A stretch of DNA of 38,427 bases from Acetobacteraceae bacterium (GCA_025360065.1 JANYCX010000192.1:1-38427); one strand, 5' to 3'. Shown: positions 27,753 through 37,310, numbered from the stretch's first letter. Numbers and translations: made by a program. The notes: a model not told the origin generated them from the sequence alone.

Positions 27753-28271
27753 ATGTTTACATTTTCCGACATCCTCACTGCGCTGCAGGCCGTGATCGCG
27801 GTTGCGTCGGCGCGCGACCGGAGCATGCCGATGTTTTTCATCGCGCTGTGGAACCGCGTCGGGCGGATGCGGGTGCGGTTGGAGAAGTTGATCGCGCTGT
27901 GGCGAGCGGGGATGCTGCCGAAGGCGCGGGTGCGTGGGTCGCAGGCTGGGGCTAGCCCGGAGCGGGTTCGTACGGAGAAGCTGACCTTCCCGAGCGTGCG
28001 CGGCTGGTTGATTCCGCGCGTGGGTGACGCGGCGAAGTTTGGTGCGATGCTGGAAACGATGCTGACGCAGGAGGAATGTGTTCGGTTTCTGGATGAGGTT
28101 CCGGCGGCAAAGCGCATTGTTGGGGTGCTGCAGCGGATGTTGATACCCGAGCAGGGCAAGGTGCCGCCGAAGGTGAGGCGGGAAGTGGTTTGGCCCCCGC
28201 CGGCGTGGCAGGAGGCGGTGCGGCAGGCGGGGATGCAGGTTGGGCGGACAGGCCGGCTTGAATGGGTGTGA
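27753..28271 (+). CDS. Uncharacterised basic protein (possible lineage-restricted family)
   Basis: 172 aa ORF 'MFTFSDILTALQAVIAVASARDRSMPMFFIALWNRVGRMRVRLEKLIALWRAGML...'; own promoter-like sequence; no recognised enzymatic motif. Confidence 0.65.
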   Translation: MFTFSDILTALQAVIAVASARDRSMPMFFIALWNRVGRMRVRLEKLIALWRAGMLPKARVRGSQAGASPERVRTEKLTFPSVRGWLIPRVGDAAKFGAMLETMLTQEECVRFLDEVPAAKRIVGVLQRMLIPEQGKVPPKVRREVVWPPPAWQEAVRQAGMQVGRTGRLEWV

Positions 28272-28300
28272 GAGAGGCGGCGGAAAGGTGCGAGTTATTA

Positions 28301-28316
28301 GTTACGATATCGTAAC
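28301..28316. promoter_or_regulatory. 16-bp perfect palindrome GTTACGATATCGTAAC, candidate operator
   Basis: Direct reading; each 8-nt half is the exact reverse complement of the other, in a noncoding AT-rich gap. Confidence 0.5.
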
Positions 28317-28398
28317 ATATTTTAAATTAAAGAGCAATTTACAATGAATTGGTGCAATGCGAAGGTGCATTCCACTTTACGCGGTGCACAAATCGGAG

Positions 28399-28434
28399 AA
28401 AGTTTTTTTGCTTCTTTTTGTTCACAAAAAGAAG
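28399..28434 (+). repeat. AT-rich palindromic repeat, copy C
   Basis: gaaagtttttttgcttctttttgttcacaaaaagaag; 11-bp perfect arms CTTCTTTTTGT / ACAAAAAGAAG (28411-28421 / 28424-28434). Confidence 0.88.
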
Positions 28435-28446
28435 ATTCTTCCTTCC

Positions 28447-30288
28447 CTAATCAATCAACTTCCTATTCCGCAATTCCATCACCACCTGATCCGCCAGGCT
28501 CTCAGCGCTTTCATCAACAGTGCGCAAATGCACCTCAGCAGATAATGGCGCCTCGTACGGTGCATCGACGCCGGTGAAGTTCTTGATCTGCCCGGCATCG
28601 GCTTTCGCATAAAGCCCTTTGGGGTCGCGTTTGCGGCATTCATCGACCGGGGTATCGACAAAGACTTCGATGAATTCGCCGTCTGCCACACGTTCCCGCG
28701 CCAGCAAACGTTCGGCCCGATACGGCGAAATGAACGATACCAGCACGATCAGCCCGGCATCGACGCAGAGGCGGGAGACTTCGGCGACGCGGCGGATGTT
28801 TTCGACGCGGTCGGCCTCGGAGAAGCCGAGGTCGCGGTTCAGCCCATGCCGGACATTGTCGCCGTCCAACAGGATGGTATGGCGGCCAAGCGTGTGCAGG
28901 CGCTTTTCGACCAGGTTGGCGATGGTGGATTTGCCGGCGCCGGACAGTCCGGTGAACCACAGCACCACCGGCTGTTGGTTTTTCAGGGCGGATCGCGCGG
29001 CTTTGTCCACGTCGGCTTTATGCCAATGCACGTCTGATGCGATGCGGTCGGTGCCGTCGATCATCCCGGCAGCGACGGTGTTGCGGGTAACCCGGTCGAT
29101 CAGGATGAAGCCGCCCATCACCCGGTTATGGCGATACGGCTCAAACGTCACCGCCTGGGCGAGCGACAGATTGACCAGCCCGATTTCGTTGAATTTGAGG
29201 TCACGCGCCGGGTTTTCGTCGAGCGTATCGACATCCAACACATGGGTAACGCTGGTAACGGTCGCGGTCACAATCCGTGTGCCGAGCATCATCTGATAGG
29301 ACCGCCCGCGAAACAACGGGGTTTCATCGAACCAGGCAAGACGGGCGACCAGCGTGTCCGAGGTTTCCGGCAGTGGCGTCATCGCCAGCACGTCGCCGCG
29401 CGAAACGTCAATTTCGGTGTCCAGCACAATCGTCACCGGCGTGCCGGCATGGGCTTCGGCAAGGTCGCCATCCATGGTCACGATGCTGGTAACGGTCGCG
29501 GCCACGCGGGACTGGACGTTGGTGATTTTGTCGCCCGGGCGAACGGTGCCAGCGGCGACGGTGCCCGAAAAGCCGCGGAAATTGAGGTCCGGCCGGTTCA
29601 CATACTGCACCGGCATGCGGAAGGCGTGGTCGGCGGCGATTGACGGGATTTCGGCCTCTTCCAGAATGTTGAGCAAGGCCTTGCCGGTGTACCAGGGCAT
29701 GTTGACGCTCGGCGCGATCACGTTGTCACCGACCACGGCGGCAACCGGGATGGCGATCACCGACAGGCCGCCGAGTTTTTCGGCGAAGGCAGCAAAGCCG
29801 CTGGCAATCGCGTCAAACACCGCCTGATCGTAGCCGACCAGATCCATCTTGTTCACCGCCAGCACCACTTGGCGGATGCCGAGCATCGCGGCAATCGTCG
29901 CGTGGCGCCGGGTCTGGATCAGCAATCCCTTGCGCGCATCGACCAGCAGCACCGCGAGGTCCGACATCGACGCGCCGGTCACCATATTGCGGGTATATTG
30001 TTCGTGGCCGGGCGTATCGGCGAGGATGAAGCGCCGCGCCGGGGTTTCGAAATAGCGATAGGCGACATCGATGGTGATGCCCTGTTCGCGCTCGGCGGCG
30101 AGGCCATCGACCAGCAGCGCGTAGTCAATCCCGCCCGGCACGGTGCCGTAGCGCGCGCTGTCGCGGGCGAGCGCCACCTGCACATCATCGGGAATGCGGC
30201 CGCATTCATACAGCAGCCGGCCGATCAAGGTGGATTTGCCGTCATCGACCGACCCGCAGGTCAGCACGCGCAACAGGGATGCGGGCAT
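28447..30288 (-). CDS. cysN/cysC: Bifunctional sulfate adenylyltransferase subunit 1 / adenylylsulfate kinase (CysN-CysC)
   Basis: '[20 protein letters not shown]' GTPase domain and C-terminal '[21 protein letters not shown]...[22 protein letters not shown]' APS kinase. Confidence 0.96.
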   Translation of the reverse strand: MPASLLRVLTCGSVDDGKSTLIGRLLYECGRIPDDVQVALARDSARYGTVPGGIDYALLVDGLAAEREQGITIDVAYRYFETPARRFILADTPGHEQYTRNMVTGASMSDLAVLLVDARKGLLIQTRRHATIAAMLGIRQVVLAVNKMDLVGYDQAVFDAIASGFAAFAEKLGGLSVIAIPVAAVVGDNVIAPSVNMPWYTGKALLNILEEAEIPSIAADHAFRMPVQYVNRPDLNFRGFSGTVAAGTVRPGDKITNVQSRVAATVTSIVTMDGDLAEAHAGTPVTIVLDTEIDVSRGDVLAMTPLPETSDTLVARLAWFDETPLFRGRSYQMMLGTRIVTATVTSVTHVLDVDTLDENPARDLKFNEIGLVNLSLAQAVTFEPYRHNRVMGGFILIDRVTRNTVAAGMIDGTDRIASDVHWHKADVDKAARSALKNQQPVVLWFTGLSGAGKSTIANLVEKRLHTLGRHTILLDGDNVRHGLNRDLGFSEADRVENIRRVAEVSRLCVDAGLIVLVSFISPYRAERLLARERVADGEFIEVFVDTPVDECRKRDPKGLYAKADAGQIKNFTGVDAPYEAPLSAEVHLRTVDESAESLADQVVMELRNRKLID

Positions 30289-31211
30289 CAGAAATATCCC
30301 TCGCGCTTTTTCTTTTCCATCGACGATTCCTGGTCCTGATCAATCAGCCGTCCCGCCCGTTCGCTTTGGCGCGTGGTGTGCATTTCGGCGACGATTTCGG
30401 CGATGGTGGCAGCCGGCGATGAAACTGCGGCGCTGTAAGGGTAGCAGCCGAGTGACCGGAAGCGCACCAGCCGATCTTCCGGCACTTCACCGGGTTTGAA
30501 GCGAAAGCGGTCATCATCAACCACGATCAGGCTGCCATTGCGGATCACCGTCGGGCGCAGTTTGGCGAAATAGAGCGGCACGACCGGGATAGTCTCGGCT
30601 TCGATATAGGTCCAGACATCGAGTTCGGTCCAGTTCGACAATGGAAACGCGCGCAATGATTCGCCAGCGCCAAGCTGGCCATTATAGACCGACCACAATT
30701 CCGGCCGCTGGCGCTTGGGGTCCCAGGTCTGGCCGGGGCCGCGAATGGAGAAAATCCGCTCCTTGGCGCGCGACCGTTCCTCATCCCGCCTGGCGCCACC
30801 GATGGCGGCATCGAAGCCGCCTTGGGTAAGGGCGATTTTCAGCGCCTCGGTCTTCATAATGGTGTTATAGTGGACGCTGTCACTATCGAACGGGTTGACG
30901 TTGTCGCGGATGCCATCCGGGTTGGTGAAGATGCGCAGATCGAGCCCGAGGTCCCGCACGGTCTGGTCACGGAAGCTGATCATCTCGCGGAATTTCCACA
31001 AAGTGTCGATGTGGAGCAGCGGGAATGGCAGGCGGCCGGGGAAGAAGGCTTTGCGGCAAAGATGCAGCATCGCCGAGGAATCCTTGCCGATCGAATACAT
31101 CAGCACCGGCGCGCGGGCCTGGCCGACGACTTCGCGCAGACTATATATCGCCTCGGCTTCCAGCGCCTTCAAATGGGCGGGAAGGCGGGTCCGGGCGGCC
31201 GTCACGGTCAT
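30288..31211 (-). CDS. cysD: Sulfate adenylyltransferase subunit 2 (CysD)
   Basis: '[41 protein letters not shown]', '[20 protein letters not shown]'; TGATG overlap with cysNC. Confidence 0.96.
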   Translation of the reverse strand: MTVTAARTRLPAHLKALEAEAIYSLREVVGQARAPVLMYSIGKDSSAMLHLCRKAFFPGRLPFPLLHIDTLWKFREMISFRDQTVRDLGLDLRIFTNPDGIRDNVNPFDSDSVHYNTIMKTEALKIALTQGGFDAAIGGARRDEERSRAKERIFSIRGPGQTWDPKRQRPELWSVYNGQLGAGESLRAFPLSNWTELDVWTYIEAETIPVVPLYFAKLRPTVIRNGSLIVVDDDRFRFKPGEVPEDRLVRFRSLGCYPYSAAVSSPAATIAEIVAEMHTTRQSERAGRLIDQDQESSMEKKKREGYF

Positions 31212-31267
31212 GTCTGCACTATCCTATTTTGCGATCGCGCCGAACTCATGCCGGCCACATCGCATAC

Positions 31268-32080
31268 TTACTGCGCCCCCGCCTCCTGCACCATCACCGC
31301 CACTGCCAGCATTTCGGCCCCTGCCCCCATCCGCACGCCGCGAATTGGCGCGGCACCGCCAGCATCCAACCCGACCGCAAGCCGGACATAACCTTCGGTC
31401 GGACAGGTCAAGTTTGCCGGATCGAACCCGACCCACCCGAGATGCGGCACCAGCGCCTCGGCCCAAGCGTGATGCGCGGAACCGGCGCCGGTCTGATCGG
31501 TCAGCAGATAGCCGGTCACATAGCGCGCGGGGATGCGCAGATGGCGGGCAGCGGCGGCGAAAATCTGGGCGTGGTCCTGGCATACGCCGCGGCGCTGGGC
31601 AAAGGCCTCGGATGCAGTGGTGAAGGGTTTGGTGGCGTCGGTGTCGTAGGCGACTTCGGCATGGATGCGCGACATCAGCGCATGGAGCGTCGGCATTTCA
31701 TCGTGGCCGCGCACGCTGTCGGCCATGGCGATGATTTCGGGGCTGGCTTTGGTGGTGCGGGTTTCACGCAGGTAGATCGCCGCGCGGCCGAAATCCTCGA
31801 GGCTACCAACCACTCCGGCGGTGTCCTTGGTCGCGATCACCCCCTGCACCGCAATCAGCGATCCGCTGCCGCCGTCGCGGCCGCCGGGAGTGATAAGGTG
31901 CACGCGATTGCCGAACGCATCGATATAGGTCGCGGCTTTGTCGATGCCCGGTGCGCTGAGATGCCAATGGACGATGGCCTGGCCGGGGCTGGTTGGCGGC
32001 GTCAGGCGCAGCGCCTGCACAATCGCGCCGCCGACGCGGTCGTAGCTATAGGCGCTTTGGTGGGAGATTTGGATCTGCAT
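31268..32080 (-). CDS. Transglutaminase family protein (bacterial transglutaminase-like, N-terminal region)
   Basis: 'MQIQISHQSAYSYDRVGGAIVQALRLTPPTSPGQ', 'AQRRGVCQDHAQIFAAAARHLRIPARYVTGYL', 'SAHHAWAEALVPHLGWVGFDPAN'. Confidence 0.93.
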   Translation of the reverse strand: MQIQISHQSAYSYDRVGGAIVQALRLTPPTSPGQAIVHWHLSAPGIDKAATYIDAFGNRVHLITPGGRDGGSGSLIAVQGVIATKDTAGVVGSLEDFGRAAIYLRETRTTKASPEIIAMADSVRGHDEMPTLHALMSRIHAEVAYDTDATKPFTTASEAFAQRRGVCQDHAQIFAAAARHLRIPARYVTGYLLTDQTGAGSAHHAWAEALVPHLGWVGFDPANLTCPTEGYVRLAVGLDAGGAAPIRGVRMGAGAEMLAVAVMVQEAGAQ

Positions 32081-32117
32081 GATGGGGTACTCGTTGTAAA
32101 CGAAATCCGGGCAACGC

Positions 32118-33062
32118 CTAAAGAAAATGAAACTCCTCGCCAATGGCCGTGGCCAATTCCCCGGTATCGTTGATAAACCCATCCAGAAACGCCCCCAGCC
32201 CACTGGTCATGATGTGCTCGACCTTCATGTTGCACAAACCGCCAAAGCGCTGATCGGCGAATGTGACGCAGCTTTCGCCGCCCTCGGTCAACGCCACCAG
32301 ATGGCGCAGGGACTCGCAGATCAGGTCACAGCAATGGCGCAGGCTGCGCGGCATTTCCTGGCGCAGCACCAGGAACTCGGCGATGTGATGCGGACGGTAG
32401 GATTCCTGGTAAAAATGCCGGTACGACCGATGCGCGGATACTGACCGCAGGATGGTTTCCCATTGATAGGCGCTGCGATCGTTGATTTCGCCGGAAGAGC
32501 TCGGCAGCAGCACCGAATATCTCATTTTCAGGATGCGGGCGGTATTGTCGGCACGTTCGAGATAGGCGCCAATCTGGCTGAAATGATAGCCTTCGTCGCG
32601 CAGCAAGGTGCCGATCGTGGCGCCGCGGAACAACGCCGTGCGCTGGCGGATCCAGTCGAGGATTTCCGGCAGACGGGCCGGGCCGACCGCGCCAGGGGCA
32701 AGGGCTGCGAATTCATTCCAGGTGGAATTCAGCGCTTCCCACATTTCCCGAGTGACCGCCGTCCGCACCGAGCGTGCATTATTGCGGGCGATTTCGATGC
32801 ACGACATAACCGAGGACGAATTTTCGCGGTCAAACAGCAAATAATCGCGGGCGGCGTCAGCAGTAAGCGGAAAGCCGCGCGCCTCGAACCCCCTGAGGCA
32901 GCCGGCGGCCTGCAGCACCGATTGCCAGTCGCCGCGATGGCCCCCGCCGCTATCGGGGGTGAGCGCGCTGCGATAGCCGACCTCGGTCAACCGGGCGACG
33001 TTTTCGGCACGCTCCATATATCGCGACATCCAGAACAGGCTGGCGGCGGTGCGTCCGAGCAT
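32118..33062 (-). CDS. Alpha-E domain-containing protein
   Basis: 'MLGRTAASLFWMSRYMERAENVARLTEVGYR' signature; next to ATP-grasp and transglutaminase genes. Confidence 0.93.
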   Translation of the reverse strand: MLGRTAASLFWMSRYMERAENVARLTEVGYRSALTPDSGGGHRGDWQSVLQAAGCLRGFEARGFPLTADAARDYLLFDRENSSSVMSCIEIARNNARSVRTAVTREMWEALNSTWNEFAALAPGAVGPARLPEILDWIRQRTALFRGATIGTLLRDEGYHFSQIGAYLERADNTARILKMRYSVLLPSSSGEINDRSAYQWETILRSVSAHRSYRHFYQESYRPHHIAEFLVLRQEMPRSLRHCCDLICESLRHLVALTEGGESCVTFADQRFGGLCNMKVEHIMTSGLGAFLDGFINDTGELATAIGEEFHFL

Positions 33063-33063
33063 G

Positions 33064-34524
33064 TCAGTCCTCCAGCACCCAGGTATCCTTGGTGCCGCCC
33101 CCCTGGCTGGAATTGACCACCAATGACCCTTTTTTCAGCGCCACCCGGGTAAGGCCGCCCGGTGTAACCCGGATGCGGTCGCCGACCAGCACAAAGGGGC
33201 GCAGATCGACATGGCGGGGGCCGATGCCAAGGCCGGTGCCACTGCCGACAAAGGCCGGGCAGGTTGACAGCGCAAGGGTGGGCTGGGCGATGTAATTGCC
33301 CGGATTGGCGGCAATGCGGGCAGCAAAGCGGCGGAGTTCCATTTTGCTGGCGTGCGGGCCGATCAACATGCCGTAGCCGCCCGAACCATGAACTTCCTTG
33401 ACCACGAGATCCTGCAAATTGGCCAGCACCTGGGCGCATTCTTCCGGCACCGCGCAGCGCATGGTCGGCACATTGTTCAAGATCGGCTTTTCGCCAGTGT
33501 AAAACTGGATAATTTCCGGAACATACGCATAGATCGCCTTGTCGTCGGCAATCCCGGTGCCGGGCGCATTCACCAACGTCACTTTGCCGGCGCGATAAAG
33601 GTCGAACAGGCCGGGCACCCCGAGCATGGAATCGGGGTTGAAATTCAGCGGGTCGATGAAGGCGTCATCGATCCGGCGATACAGCACATGCACCCGTTCC
33701 CGACCGCGAATGGTGCGCATATAAAGCGCGCCGTCCTCGATCATCAGATCGCTGCCGGTCACCAGTTCGACGCCCATCTGGTCGGCGAGGAAGGCGTGCT
33801 CGAAATAGGCCGAATTAAAGGTGCCCGGGGTGAGCACGGCAAGCGTCGGGGCGCCATCGCAATCGGCCGGCGCCACGCTTTCAAGCGTCTGGCGCAACAT
33901 GTCGGGGTATTGCTCGATTGGCGCCACCAGGTGGCCGGCAAATAATTCCGGGAACAGCCGCATCATCGCCTCGCGGTTTTCCAGCATGTAGGACACCCCG
34001 GAGGGAGTCCGCAGATTGTCTTCCAGCACGAAAAACCCACCATCGCCGGTGCGCACGATGTCGGTGCCGATAATATGGGCATAGATATTGCGTGGCGGGT
34101 CGAAGCCCATCATTTCAGGCAGGAACGCGGCGTTGCCTGCAATCATCTCGGCGGGCACGATTCCGGCGCGGATGATCTCCTGTTGGTGATAAATGTCGTA
34201 CAAAAACGCGTTCAGCGCCCGCACCCGCTGCTGGATGCCGCGTTCCAGGAAGCGCCATTCGGCCGCCGCCAGCACCCGCGGGATCATGTCGAACGGGATC
34301 AGCCGCTCACTCGCCGCCGCATCGCCATAGACGGCGAAGGTGATGCCGAGCCGGCGAAACATCGTATCGGCTTCCTGCTGCTTTTGCCGAATGTCCGAGC
34401 CGTTTTGCGCCGCCAGCCAAGCTGCCAGCGCGCGATAAGGCGCACGCGGTTTGCCATCGGCGTCGAGCATTTCATCAAACGCGTTTGCCGACGCTCCGAC
34501 CGCATACGCCTCTTTTCTAAGCAT
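33064..34524 (-). CDS. Circularly permuted type 2 ATP-grasp protein
   Basis: 'FAVYGDAAASERLIPFDMIPRVLAAAEW', 'DIVRTGDGGFFVLEDNLRTPSGVSYMLENRE', 'VNAPGTGIADDKAIYAYVPEII', C-term 'SLVVNSSQGGGTKDTWVLED'. Confidence 0.94.
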   Translation of the reverse strand: MLRKEAYAVGASANAFDEMLDADGKPRAPYRALAAWLAAQNGSDIRQKQQEADTMFRRLGITFAVYGDAAASERLIPFDMIPRVLAAAEWRFLERGIQQRVRALNAFLYDIYHQQEIIRAGIVPAEMIAGNAAFLPEMMGFDPPRNIYAHIIGTDIVRTGDGGFFVLEDNLRTPSGVSYMLENREAMMRLFPELFAGHLVAPIEQYPDMLRQTLESVAPADCDGAPTLAVLTPGTFNSAYFEHAFLADQMGVELVTGSDLMIEDGALYMRTIRGRERVHVLYRRIDDAFIDPLNFNPDSMLGVPGLFDLYRAGKVTLVNAPGTGIADDKAIYAYVPEIIQFYTGEKPILNNVPTMRCAVPEECAQVLANLQDLVVKEVHGSGGYGMLIGPHASKMELRRFAARIAANPGNYIAQPTLALSTCPAFVGSGTGLGIGPRHVDLRPFVLVGDRIRVTPGGLTRVALKKGSLVVNSSQGGGTKDTWVLED

Positions 34525-34592
34525 CTGTGGCCTTTCCTATAGCCTGTCTGCGCGACCAAACTCCGACGTAGGAAGCAACGATCGTGCCGACA

Positions 34593-35375
34593 CTACCCGG
34601 CCGCCGCAGCCCGCTCCGCCGAGGCCAGATCGATCAATCTGCTCCACTGGGCGCTCGAATACAGTTGGGCATAGATCGGGCCGAGCCAGCCGCGCCGGCG
34701 CCATTCCAGGAACGTCGCATCGCTGACCCCGTCAAGACGGTCGGTGCGCAAAAGCTGGAAACCGCGAATGTGCAGATCCCCGCCGCCGGTGAAGGTGACA
34801 TGGGCCTCCTCGTCCTCAAGCAGGCCCTCGGCAGCCAAGGCACGCGCCATCGCGGCGGCGGACGCGATGTTGTCGCGCACCGTCGTGCACAGCCCGATCG
34901 CGTCATTCAGCAATTGGGTCGGCTTGGCGTCCTCGAACAAACGCTCGCCGACCGCGGTGCCCAGGCATGGCGCCGTGGCCTCCATCCCGATGAAGGTCGA
35001 TCCGCTTGCCGGGTCATCGATCAGCACGAAGGGAAAGCAGCGGACATAGGCGGGGATATAGGTATCAGCCCGCCACTTGCTGTCCGGACCTACAAACAGA
35101 TTGCCGCGCCCGTCGAGCCCGACCAGCGCCACCGGGACCGGGTTGGGGCCGGTGGTGTACAAAATCGGATAGCTGCGGGCTGCCGCGTCGAACTCACCGA
35201 GGCCGATCGGGACGGTCTGGGTCTTGGCTGCAAAGCCGTGGCCGTGGTCCCGATCCAGGCGCAATTCAGGCGCCTCGGCTGGGTTCACGCCGGTGACGTT
35301 GGTGAAAAACAGAGGCATTTGCGGCGCATCGGTGACTTGCGCGCCGGTTGGGGTGGATCCGTTGGTCTGCGACAT
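34593..35375 (-). CDS. SapC family protein
   Basis: 'SYPILYTTGPNPVPVALVGLDGRGNLFVGPDSKWRADTYIPAYVRCFPFVLIDDP' SapC-like pattern. Confidence 0.85.
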   Translation of the reverse strand: MSQTNGSTPTGAQVTDAPQMPLFFTNVTGVNPAEAPELRLDRDHGHGFAAKTQTVPIGLGEFDAAARSYPILYTTGPNPVPVALVGLDGRGNLFVGPDSKWRADTYIPAYVRCFPFVLIDDPASGSTFIGMEATAPCLGTAVGERLFEDAKPTQLLNDAIGLCTTVRDNIASAAAMARALAAEGLLEDEEAHVTFTGGGDLHIRGFQLLRTDRLDGVSDATFLEWRRRGWLGPIYAQLYSSAQWSRLIDLASAERAAAAG

Positions 35376-35408
35376 CGCTCTACGCCTCTGCTAAAAATAT
35401 ATCTTCCT

Positions 35409-35894
35409 CTACCCTGCCAACTGCCTGGCGAACAACTCCAAAGCGCCGATCGCAAAGCGGCGCATATTGGCTTCACGATCGGGGCTGGCGGTTTCAAGAA
35501 TAATCGCGGCCTCGACATCGGGGCCGACCACCGCAAAAACCCCGTGCCCGGCGCCGTAGCCGTAGCTGGTCCCGGTCGGGCCGGTGGCGCCAATTTCGGC
35601 AATCGCCCAGTCGGTGTTGAGCCGTTCGCGCATCGCGCGGGCCAGCAGCAGGGCCAGAGCCTCGGTGCCCGGCGGCACCGCGGCCATTTCATCATCGGTA
35701 AGGCCAAGCAATTCACGCCGGGCGCGGCGGGTATAGACCACGGTACCGCCCATGTAATAGGCAGATGCCCCGGGGACAGCCAGCAACGCCGCAGAAATCA
35801 GCCCGCCAGCGGAGCTTTCGGCCACGCCCACAGTATCGCGACGGGCTTTCAGACGCTCGGCAACCTGGCGGGCGATCGGCAGAACAGTTTCCAT
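35409..35894 (-). CDS. CinA family protein (nicotinamide-nucleotide amidohydrolase-like)
   Basis: 'VAERLKARRDTVGVAESSAGGLISAALLAVPGASAYYMGGTVVYTRRARRELLGL', 'AIAEIGATGPTG'. GGAG ahead of ATG 35894; 35906 is an alternative start. Confidence 0.85.
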   Translation of the reverse strand: METVLPIARQVAERLKARRDTVGVAESSAGGLISAALLAVPGASAYYMGGTVVYTRRARRELLGLTDDEMAAVPPGTEALALLLARAMRERLNTDWAIAEIGATGPTGTSYGYGAGHGVFAVVGPDVEAAIILETASPDREANMRRFAIGALELFARQLAG

Positions 35895-35985
35895 GAGTTT
35901 CTCCATCCCAAAGTTCGGTGGGTTTGTGTCCCTGGATGCTATGGTAGAACCAGACGAGGGCCGCGCAAGGCACAGGGCGCAGGAA

Positions 35986-36156
35986 ATGTCAGGATTTGCC
36001 TCAACCAATGATCTCGCAGAAAAACCGTGGGGCAATGAATTCGGTGCTGCGGACCGAGTGGCGGATGTTTTCGTCGCCTGGGATGCGTTTGCCAAGCTGG
36101 TGCTGCTATTGGCCAATCATATCGGTCACGCAGGGGTTTTGCGGGAGGCGATTTAG
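35986..36156 (+). CDS. Possible small hypothetical protein (56 aa)
   Basis: Only an ORF filling the gap between cinA-like and GT4 genes; 'MSGFASTNDLAEKPWGNEFGAADRVADVFVAWDAFAKLVLLLANHIGHAGVLREAI'. Confidence 0.25.
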   Translation: MSGFASTNDLAEKPWGNEFGAADRVADVFVAWDAFAKLVLLLANHIGHAGVLREAI

Positions 36157-37289
36157 GCAGTGACCAACTCGCCCGCCCAGCCGACGATCCGGGATGCGTT
36201 GCCAGACCAAGTATAGTCGCGATAGACAAGCTCGGCGCGGGCCGCCGTGCCGAGGCGGCGACGCAGCGCGGCATCGCGGATCAGGCGTTGAATGGCGGTC
36301 CAGCGCTGGTCGGGCGCCGCGGGATCGAACAACAAAGCGGTGTGGTCGTGGGTCAGAATTTCGCGGATATTAGGCTGATCGGGGGCGACGATGGCGCAAC
36401 CTGCCGCCATGTAATCGAAAATTTTCAACGGCGAGGCGTAGGGCGTGACCCCGGGCTGGAGCGCGATATCGAACTCCAACACTCGGCCGGCGACCTGATC
36501 CTGCGGCACCAGCCCGGAAAACCGCACCCGATGGGCGATACCGAGTGTGCGAGCCTGGTCTTCCAGCTGGGCACGCACCGGGCCATCGCCGACGATGGCA
36601 AGCGATACGTTTTGGCTATCCGCGTCTTCGGCCAAAGCGGCGATGACCATATCCAGGCCATGCCAGTCCCGCACGAAACCGACAAAGCCCAGCACGATCG
36701 GCGCCTGTCCGTCGCCATGCGGAAGGCGGGGGGGGAAGCGGTCCAATACGATCCCGTTCGCCACCACCCGGATGCGGTCCGCTGGCACGCCGCAGCCAAT
36801 CATGATGTCGCCCAAAACCTGGGTCACCGGCAGGGCACGGGTCGCGGATCGCCAGCTGAAGTTTTCCACCGCGCGCGCCAGGCGACGCAGCTTCAGGCCA
36901 CCGAATTTGGCGCGTTCATCCGCCAAAGGCGAGTTCACTTCCATAAACAACGGCAGCTTGAACCAGCGCGCCAGCAGCGAACCGGCCAGAAAATAGAGAT
37001 TATAGCGCTCGTAGATAAAATCAGGCCGGAACCCGCGACAGGCGCGCCACAAGCGCAAGGTGGCAGGCAGGTTATAGGCCAGTTCCGCCAGTTCTTGCGC
37101 AAAGCCGGGCAGAAAGCGGCGGATGGTGGCGACGAGACTGCTCTCGCCGCCGAATTCCGATTTCTGGTAGACCCCCGGACCGACCACCATGACTTCGTGG
37201 CCCGCGGCGCGAAAGGCGTGGATCAGTTCCTCGACATGCACACTTTGCCCGTCGCGGGACTGAATCCGATGGCTGTACAGAATGCGCAT
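36153..37289 (-). CDS. Glycosyltransferase family 4 protein
   Basis: 'MRILYSHRIQSRDGQSVHVEELIHAFRAAGHEVMVVGPGVY', 'VLGFVGFVRDWHGLDMVIAAL', 'GVTPYASPLKIFDYMAAGCAIVAPDQPNIREIL'. Confidence 0.92.
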   Translation of the reverse strand: MRILYSHRIQSRDGQSVHVEELIHAFRAAGHEVMVVGPGVYQKSEFGGESSLVATIRRFLPGFAQELAELAYNLPATLRLWRACRGFRPDFIYERYNLYFLAGSLLARWFKLPLFMEVNSPLADERAKFGGLKLRRLARAVENFSWRSATRALPVTQVLGDIMIGCGVPADRIRVVANGIVLDRFPPRLPHGDGQAPIVLGFVGFVRDWHGLDMVIAALAEDADSQNVSLAIVGDGPVRAQLEDQARTLGIAHRVRFSGLVPQDQVAGRVLEFDIALQPGVTPYASPLKIFDYMAAGCAIVAPDQPNIREILTHDHTALLFDPAAPDQRWTAIQRLIRDAALRRRLGTAARAELVYRDYTWSGNASRIVGWAGELVTA

Positions 37290-37310
37290 GCGTCAAACTC
37301 GTCCGGATGA

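Noticed and set aside
28399-28434. Repeat as a conventional rho-independent terminator
   Set aside because: Stem is A/T-only with a 2-nt centre, and the T-run lies on the side that does not follow the stem in the direction needed for all neighbours; does not fit a GC stem plus U-tract.
28344-28577. 77-aa ORF 'MNWCNAKVHSTLRGAQIGESFFASFCSQKE...' as a gene
   Set aside because: Mostly translated repeat C followed by antisense cysNC sequence.
34584-36011. 475-aa plus-strand ORF
   Set aside because: Antisense to SapC and CinA genes; low-complexity composition typical of shadow ORFs.
36288-37310. 340-aa plus-strand ORF
   Set aside because: Antisense to the GT4 gene.
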